A DNA stretch of 38,391 nucleotides from Bacillota bacterium (GTDB taxonomy: Bacteria > Bacillota_A > Clostridia > Lachnospirales > Lachnospiraceae). A program made the translations under genes and the position numbers. Positions 33,468 through 38,391 of the stretch are shown here, piece after piece (within the stretch, counting starts at the first letter, position 1; each line of letters starts with the position of its first letter). Below the pieces are notes generated by a model. That model did not search any database and was not told the origin of the DNA. It worked only from the letters and a program-made list of their open reading frames with translations. The stretch spans positions 1-38,391 of the forward strand of contig JAEZSL010000165.1 of NCBI GenBank assembly GCA_023443925.1, in the 5' to 3' direction.

Positions 33468-34523
33468 ATGAAGAAAAAATTAAAACTTCTTTTATTCCTG
33501 TGTCTTATACTCCTGAGTGTGTTTATGCTGCGGGTTATACAGCGGTTTGAGAATGAGTATAAGGATAAGAATTCCAATATTTCTGTTTCTGGTACCAGCC
33601 CTTTAACCTCTCAGGACTTGAACGAAACGAATGCTTCAAAATCCACCGATACCAGCTCCTTAGAAGAAAGTCCCGCAGGAGATCAGGCTTTGGAGCCGAC
33701 AAAAAGTCTGCCTTCGGATCGGTCTGAAGCCGAGTCCGCAGACTCTGCCGCAGATAACTCCGGTTTTGAAACCCCCGGTACCTTGGTATCTGATGCAACA
33801 GAAACTGATACGAACAAAACTGCAAACAGCAGAGGTTCGGACAAGCCGGCCAGTACAGCTCCCATGACACAAAAAGCCCTGCGTAAGCTGGCTGCCGGCA
33901 CCATTTTAGACATAACTGAACCAGGAGACATCATAATGAATAACTGTTTTTATTTTGAAGAAATTAAAGAAGATATTAAAATAAGAATACAGGGTAAATC
34001 CTACAAGGAAGACTGTACGGTACCCTTTGAAGATTTAAGATACATACGGGTTCTTTATTATGGGTTTGATGAAGAAACACATATTGGTGAATTAATCGTA
34101 AATAAAGCAATTGCCGCTGATATAGTTGATATCTTTGCGGAATTATATGAGAAACAGTACCCTATTGAAAGCATGGTTCTGGTGGATGAATTTGATGCGG
34201 ATGATAATACTTCCATGGCTGCTGATAACACTTCTTCTTTTAATTACCGCTGTGTACCAGGTTCCACTCATCTGTCCAAGCATGCACTGGGGCTGGCCAT
34301 AGATATTAACCCTTTATATAACCCATATATTCAATATACAAAAAACGGAACCACCGTACTGCCTGTTGAAGGCACAGATTATGCCGACCGCACTTTGGAC
34401 AACCCGTATTATATTGACGAGAATGACCTATGTTATCAGGCCTTTACCAAAAGAGGTTTTACCTGGGGTGGATTTTGGAAGGACGAACCGGATTACCAGC
34501 ATTTCCAGAAAACCATTAATTAA
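33468..34523 (+). CDS. Membrane-anchored M15 peptidase (D-Ala-D-Ala carboxypeptidase-like, M15C)
   Basis: A 351-residue exported cell-wall peptidase. An N-terminal signal anchor (about 5-22, LKLLLFLCLILLSVFML) is followed by a Ser/Thr/Asp-rich linker (about 35-140). The M15_4 catalytic domain (about 150-351) has zinc ligands in SKHALGLAID (H272, D279) and WGGFWKDEPDYQH (H345). Members trim peptidoglycan stem peptides. The ribosome site is weak (GGTGG before ATG). It lies 15 bp after the small unknown gene and 56 bp before a GNAT gene, so the three may be one transcript. Confidence 0.9.
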   Translation: MKKKLKLLLFLCLILLSVFMLRVIQRFENEYKDKNSNISVSGTSPLTSQDLNETNASKSTDTSSLEESPAGDQALEPTKSLPSDRSEAESADSAADNSGFETPGTLVSDATETDTNKTANSRGSDKPASTAPMTQKALRKLAAGTILDITEPGDIIMNNCFYFEEIKEDIKIRIQGKSYKEDCTVPFEDLRYIRVLYYGFDEETHIGELIVNKAIAADIVDIFAELYEKQYPIESMVLVDEFDADDNTSMAADNTSSFNYRCVPGSTHLSKHALGLAIDINPLYNPYIQYTKNGTTVLPVEGTDYADRTLDNPYYIDENDLCYQAFTKRGFTWGGFWKDEPDYQHFQKTIN

Positions 34524-34579
34524 ATACAATAGGTAGAAGTAACAGATAATGCTTATTTATAAAAGGGGGATACATAATT

Positions 34580-35092
34580 ATGAATAATTTATATTTAGCC
34601 GCACCCGATGTAAAGTATAAAAAGAGCTTTGAGGATTACGTACTGGCATACCAAAAGAGTGGTAATGAGTTCTATTTCAGTATATATAAAAAGGCTCTGG
34701 AAAATTTCCAGGATTATTTAAAGGAATTACATAGCTACTCCATCGGCATTGATCTGCCGCCAGGTGAAGTTAAAACCTCAACTTACTGGCTGATTCATGA
34801 AACGAAAGTTGTTGGAGTCGTACGAATCCGGCACCAGGACGTTGGATGTGACGGTAATATCGGTTATGATATCTCACCAAATAACCGGAATCAGGGTTAC
34901 GGCTTTGAAATTTTAAAACTGGCATTGGAAAAGGCAGTGCAAATAGGTTTAAATGAAGTATTTTTAACTTGCAGCACAGAAAACTCTGCCTCTAGAAAAA
35001 TCATTGAAAAAAATGGAGGTAAATTATTAGGAACTGTTTTTGATACGGAAGAAATGGAATACCTATATAAATTTTGCATTTCGTTGGTATGA
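34580..35092 (+). CDS. GNAT-family N-acetyltransferase
   Basis: A 170-residue GNAT protein. The acetyl-CoA-binding motif A is seen as IGYDISPNNRNQGYGFEILKLALEKA (R/Q-x-x-G-x-G/A form), followed by motif B with ENSASRKIIEKNGGKLLG. The substrate cannot be told; small-molecule amine or ribosomal-protein acetylation are both usual for this type. ATG 34580 has AAAGGGGG about ten bases upstream. It is probably cotranscribed with the M15 peptidase upstream. Confidence 0.88.
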   Translation: MNNLYLAAPDVKYKKSFEDYVLAYQKSGNEFYFSIYKKALENFQDYLKELHSYSIGIDLPPGEVKTSTYWLIHETKVVGVVRIRHQDVGCDGNIGYDISPNNRNQGYGFEILKLALEKAVQIGLNEVFLTCSTENSASRKIIEKNGGKLLGTVFDTEEMEYLYKFCISLV

Positions 35093-35160
35093 AACTGATT
35101 ATCTTTCTTTATATAATGAAACAATATCCATGCAAGAGTCTGGACATCCAGTCTCTGCTG

Positions 35161-35272
35161 ATACGTTGTCACGATTATACGCTGTCATTCTATGCGCTGT
35201 TACGACTGTATGCTATCACGCCGTACACGTTGTCATGGCTATGCGTCATTACGACTGTATGCTGTCACAACG
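35161..35272. repeat. Degenerate tandem repeat with 49-bp period
   Basis: TACGACTGTATGCTATCAC (35201-35219) recurs with one change at 35250-35268, each preceded by CTATGCG (35190, 35239). Between them are diverged ~16-bp subunits (TATACGCTGTCATT, TACACGTTGTCATGG). The array lies between the GNAT stop and the terminator and is unlikely to code for protein. Nothing else is seen in 35093-35360. Confidence 0.65.
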
Positions 35273-35358
35273 GTAATAATCAATTCCGGAACATTATGTA
35301 CATCCTGCCTGGAAAGCTTTTTAATTTAAAGTAAGTTCGAAGAACTAATTTCTAAACT

Positions 35359-35409
35359 AAAAATGCCCCAGGCAATGATTTTCATAATCTTTTGCCTGGG
35401 GCATTTTTA
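35359..35409. terminator. Bidirectional terminator between GNAT and pgi
   Basis: AAATGCCCCAGGCAA (35361-35375) pairs perfectly with TTGCCTGGGGCATTT (35392-35406) and has U-rich tails on both strands. It serves the convergent GNAT and pgi genes. Confidence 0.93.
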
Positions 35410-35444
35410 TATAATAAATAATTCCCTAAATTTCTATGTTAAAG

Positions 35445-35464
35445 TAGTTTCTATATAGAAACTA
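35445..35464. repeat. 20-bp perfect palindrome containing the pgi stop codon
   Basis: TAGTTTCTATATAGAAACTA reads the same on both strands; the last three bases on the plus strand are the complement of the pgi stop TAG. Confidence 0.7.
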
Positions 35465-36811
35465 TAATCTTTTCAGTAATTCTTCTCTCTGCTTTTCAAA
35501 TCCCGGTTTCCCAAGAAGTGCAAACATATTTTTCTTATAACTCTCCACGCCTGGCTGGTCAAAAGGATTTACACCAAGGATATAACCGCTGATGCCACAG
35601 GCAAATTCAAAGAAATAGAATAATTCGCCAAGAGAAAATTCATTCTGTGCCGGAAGATTTACAATTAAGTTAGGAACACCACCGTCAGTATGAGCCAGTC
35701 TGGTTCCGTTCATAGCGCTTTTGTTGATAAAATCCACACTCTTACCGGCCAAATAGTTCAATCCGTCAAGATCGATTTCTTCCTCTTCCAGAATAAGCTC
35801 ATGGGAGGATTCCTCAAGATTAATAATGGTTTCGAACATCGTTCTTTGTCCGTCCTGAATAAACTGTCCCATGGAGTGCAGATCCGTTGTCAGATCCACT
35901 GCCGCAGGGAAGATGCCTTTTTGATCCTTGCCTTCACTTTCTCCGTATAACTGTTTCCACCACTCGGAAACATAATGAAGAGAAGGTTCATAGTTAGCTA
36001 CGATTTCGATGTTCTTGCCTTTTCTTAATAGAATATTACGAACAGCTGCATATAACATAGAATCATTGGATTCAAAAGGATTATTCAGGCAGCGTTCTCT
36101 CATGCTCTGTGCGCCTTCCATTAATTTAGCAATGTCTGCGCCGCTTGCAGCGATGGGAAGGAGGCCAACTGCTGTTAAAACCGAATAGCGTCCGCCTACA
36201 TCATCGGGTACTACAAAGCTTTCATAGCCTTCTTCCGTAGCCAGATTCTTTAAAGCACCTCTGGACTTATCGGTTGTGGCATAGATTCTCTGAGCCGCTT
36301 CTGCCTTGCCGTATTTCTCGTTCAGCAGTTTTTTAAATACACGGAATGCAATGGCAGGTTCAGTGGTTGTACCAGATTTGCTTATAATATTTATAGAGAA
36401 ATCCCTGTCACCGATCACTTCGATTAAATGGTGGATATAGGTACTGCTGATATTATTCCCAACATAATAGATCTCCGGTGTTTTTCTGATTTCTTTTGAA
36501 ACGGAATTGTAAAAACTGTGTCTTAAAAATTCAATGGCTGCTCTTGCACCTAAATAAGACCCACCGATTCCGATAACCAATAAAACATCGGAATCGTGCT
36601 GGATCTTATCAGCAGCCGCCTGAATGCGGCTAAATTCTTCTTTGTCATAATTAACAGGCAGGTCAATCCATCCCAGGAAATCATTTCCCGCTCCGGTTTT
36701 ATTCAGTAACTCTGCTTTTGCAGATTCTGCAATTTTTTCTATCATCTTAATTTCAGATTCGGCAATAAACCCTTTTGCTGCTGAATAATCAAACGTTACA
36801 TTTTTGCTCAT
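35462..36811 (-). CDS. pgi: Glucose-6-phosphate isomerase
   Basis: A 449-residue enzyme interconverting glucose 6-phosphate and fructose 6-phosphate. The start is ATG 36811 ([10 protein letters not shown]), with AAAGGAG eight bases upstream, rather than an in-frame GTG that lies in the ribosome site. SIS-fold signatures are [40 protein letters not shown] and [16 protein letters not shown]. The catalytic Glu is expected in the [12 protein letters not shown] region, and a Lys near the C-terminus lies in [16 protein letters not shown]. The length is that of the short Firmicute type. A good promoter, TTGATA-18-TATAAT, is at 36875-36846. Confidence 0.96.
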   Translation of the reverse strand: MSKNVTFDYSAAKGFIAESEIKMIEKIAESAKAELLNKTGAGNDFLGWIDLPVNYDKEEFSRIQAAADKIQHDSDVLLVIGIGGSYLGARAAIEFLRHSFYNSVSKEIRKTPEIYYVGNNISSTYIHHLIEVIGDRDFSINIISKSGTTTEPAIAFRVFKKLLNEKYGKAEAAQRIYATTDKSRGALKNLATEEGYESFVVPDDVGGRYSVLTAVGLLPIAASGADIAKLMEGAQSMRERCLNNPFESNDSMLYAAVRNILLRKGKNIEIVANYEPSLHYVSEWWKQLYGESEGKDQKGIFPAAVDLTTDLHSMGQFIQDGQRTMFETIINLEESSHELILEEEEIDLDGLNYLAGKSVDFINKSAMNGTRLAHTDGGVPNLIVNLPAQNEFSLGELFYFFEFACGISGYILGVNPFDQPGVESYKKNMFALLGKPGFEKQREELLKRL

Positions 36812-36845
36812 TTGACGCACTCCTTTAATAGTTGATTATAGGGTT

Positions 36846-36875
36846 ATTATATCATTTTCCTTTTTATTCTATCAA
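36846..36875 (-). promoter_or_regulatory. pgi promoter
   Basis: TTGATA (36875-36870), an 18-bp spacer and TATAAT (36851-36846), about 35 bp before the start codon. Confidence 0.75.
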
Positions 36876-36900
36876 AGTGGTGCCTGTTAATCAATATATT

Positions 36901-36966
36901 TTTTTACAGTGCTAAGTATTATTTTGCAATGCCTATGTATTATTTTGCAATGCCTATGTATTATTT
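36901..36966. repeat. 21-bp tandem repeat downstream of the coiled-coil gene
   Basis: Two exact 21-bp units (36917-36937, 36938-36958; core TTTTGCAATGCCTATG) are flanked by a partial third copy (36959-36966) and a diverged copy before (ACAGTGCTAAG). The array starts immediately after the stop codon of the gene at 36967. Confidence 0.8.
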
Positions 36967-38388
36967 TTACGCCAAAAATTCTTTTAAAATATCTTCAATG
37001 AGTTTGTCATCGGCATTAACCGTCTGTTTTGCTTTTCTATTTGCAGCCGGCCTGCTTGTCTTAGTATTTGAAATACCGGATGCGGTAACCTGAGGTTTTG
37101 ACTCTTGGGTGCTGCCGGTATTAATAACCTGGGCTTTTTCTACTTTAGCTTTTTCTACTTTAGCCTTTTCTACATGAGCCGGTTCAAGGGAAGCTTTCTC
37201 TACCGGAACTTTTTCTGCTCTAAATTTTTCTGTTACTGCTGCTTCCAGATTAGGTTTCACGGAAATCGGTTTTTCTTCCGCCAGCCTCTCCTTAAAAGAC
37301 ATAATTTCAACCGGTTTTTCTTCCATTAAAGTAACCGCGATCTTATCATCCTGTTTATCAAAAGGAAGTATATCCTTTTCTTCCTCCAAAGCTTCCAGGT
37401 TTCTTCTTTCACGGAATTCTCTTTTTAAATTCTCCTTTCTTTCCTGGGCAATGGTTTTATATTCCACCGGCTGGGTTTTATTCTTGTCCGATTTTAAGGC
37501 TTTCTTTTCTAACAATAAAGTTTTTTTGATTTCTTCCTGTCTGAGTTTCTCTTCCTTCTTGCGCTCTTCATTGGCTTTTACTTCTGCCTTTATACGCTCA
37601 ATTTCAGCTCTTTCTGCTTCTCTTTTTCTCTCCAGGGCCAGTTTGGTTTCTTTCTTAATGCGCTCATCTTCTTCTCTGGCTTTCTGTTTGCTTTGAGATT
37701 TAAGCTGTTTCTTATTGGCTTTTAACAGCTGCTTTTCTTCTTTCTTTTTAGCCGCGGCTAGTTTCGCATCTGATTTGATACGTGCCTTTTCCAGACGGCG
37801 GGATTGTTTTTCCTGCCTCTTCTTACGCAGTTTTTCTGCTTTTAACTTGGACTTCCTGTCCTTCTTTTCCTTACCGGATACTCCGCTATGCACTTCACTT
37901 GCGGCTGCGAAAAGTCCGGAAGTGTTCATGGCCTCTGCCGCTTCTTCACGAAGATATTCTTTCTTATATTGCTCGATTAATTCCGGCTGTATCTGTTCCT
38001 GTTCCAGCCTTACCTTTAAAATATTTTCAAAATAATCCTTCATATTAAGCCGGACCAACTCTTTTCTGCCGGCCAGGTTAATTAGACCTTCTAAAAATAT
38101 CAACAGTCCGCTTGTTAAAATACCCACAGAAAATGTACTTAATATCTGCTGTTTTCCACATTCATAAATTAGGCCCAAAATCGTGCTGATTGAACCGGTC
38201 AACAGACATAGCATTAAGATTTGTCCACCGATGTTCTCCCATGTTGATAAAAGAATTCCACAAAATCTATGCCGAAATACATACTTATCCACAAAGATAT
38301 CCACATTATTCACACCTATTTTAAGAACATAGTAGGTTTCGAACTTCTTTTTCATCATTTGCGTCAGTTTGTTTTTTGACTTCGCCAT
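36967..38388 (-). CDS. Membrane-anchored Lys/Glu-rich coiled-coil protein, possibly N-terminally cut
   Basis: A 473-residue protein. Two hydrophobic segments lie near the N-terminus (about 53-70 and 80-100, GQILMLCLLTGSISTILGLIY and FSVGILTSGLLIFLEGL). A very long charged helix of Lys, Glu, Arg and Ala (about 160-330) follows, then a low-complexity tail with VEKAKVEKAKVEKAQV repeats and a short conserved-looking end (DDKLIEDILKEFLA). It resembles anchored rod proteins found in Lachnospiraceae; no function is assigned. The first ATG is 3 bp from the window edge, so the true start and its ribosome site may lie outside. Confidence 0.75.
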   Translation of the reverse strand: MAKSKNKLTQMMKKKFETYYVLKIGVNNVDIFVDKYVFRHRFCGILLSTWENIGGQILMLCLLTGSISTILGLIYECGKQQILSTFSVGILTSGLLIFLEGLINLAGRKELVRLNMKDYFENILKVRLEQEQIQPELIEQYKKEYLREEAAEAMNTSGLFAAASEVHSGVSGKEKKDRKSKLKAEKLRKKRQEKQSRRLEKARIKSDAKLAAAKKKEEKQLLKANKKQLKSQSKQKAREEDERIKKETKLALERKREAERAEIERIKAEVKANEERKKEEKLRQEEIKKTLLLEKKALKSDKNKTQPVEYKTIAQERKENLKREFRERRNLEALEEEKDILPFDKQDDKIAVTLMEEKPVEIMSFKERLAEEKPISVKPNLEAAVTEKFRAEKVPVEKASLEPAHVEKAKVEKAKVEKAQVINTGSTQESKPQVTASGISNTKTSRPAANRKAKQTVNADDKLIEDILKEFLA

Positions 38389-38391
38389 ATT

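Noticed and set aside
35040..35334. Two overlapping small plus-strand frames after the GNAT gene
   Set aside because: They run through the degenerate repeat array and lack ribosome sites.
1..38391. tRNA, rRNA or known riboswitch (T-box, TPP, glycine, purine)
   Set aside because: No tRNA TPsiC-arm sequence or recognisable riboswitch core was found by eye; a covariance-model scan would be needed to exclude them fully.

Overview
The window looks like chromosome of a low-GC Firmicute, most probably a plant-polysaccharide-degrading member of the Lachnospiraceae (Clostridia). This is inferred from the AT-rich intergenic DNA, strong AGGAGG-type ribosome sites, YesM/YesN-type two-component systems beside ATPase-less sugar ABC transporters, a GH94 phosphorylase, an intracellular GH43 beta-xylosidase, NiaR and a YvyF-like flagellar protein. 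No species can be named from the sequence alone. Nearly all genes are on the minus strand; no rRNA, tRNA, CRISPR array or complete insertion sequence was seen.

Layout: (1) 1-690, a truncated single-pass membrane protein and a YvyF-like flagellar-operon protein. (2) 1015-12490 (minus), oligosaccharide cassette 1: GH94 phosphorylase; then lipoprotein SBP, two permeases, a second lipoprotein SBP, sensor kinase and AraC-type response regulator. GH94 and the first SBP gene share an upstream motif at the same distance (39 bp) from their -10 boxes, so they are probably co-activated by the cassette's own regulator. (3) 12860-14002 (plus), 2-glycerate kinase (garK) with a structured leader, followed by a 17-bp repeat array and a terminal-inverted-repeat element. 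(4) 14432-25897 (minus), xylo-oligosaccharide cassette 2: response regulator, kinase, SBP, two permeases, GH43 xylosidase, split transketolase (N and C halves), tartronate semialdehyde reductase (garR) and an SDR dehydrogenase. The transketolase C half and garR are each preceded by a near-identical ~90-nt leader with two predicted hairpins. (5) 26127-27873 (minus), a creatininase-family hydrolase and a MerR regulator, with a classic 19-bp-spacer MerR-type promoter between them. (6) 28177-31453 (minus), housekeeping dnaX-ybaB-recR and niaR; dnaX carries an A8 slippery tract with an immediate -1 stop. (7) 31682-38391, a small proline-rich protein, DUF554 membrane protein, a plus-strand group (small unknown protein, M15 peptidase, GNAT), pgi and a membrane-anchored Lys/Glu-rich coiled-coil protein at the right edge.

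Working together: cassette 1 would import a beta-linked disaccharide or short oligosaccharide and split it phosphorolytically to a sugar 1-phosphate. Cassette 2 would import xylo-oligosaccharides, hydrolyse them in the cytoplasm and feed pentose phosphates through a dedicated transketolase. garR and garK form the tartronate semialdehyde -> glycerate -> 2-phosphoglycerate route. How that connects to the transketolase and SDR is not obvious and is among the more interesting questions here. Neither transporter carries its own ATPase, so a shared MsmK-type ATPase elsewhere is expected.
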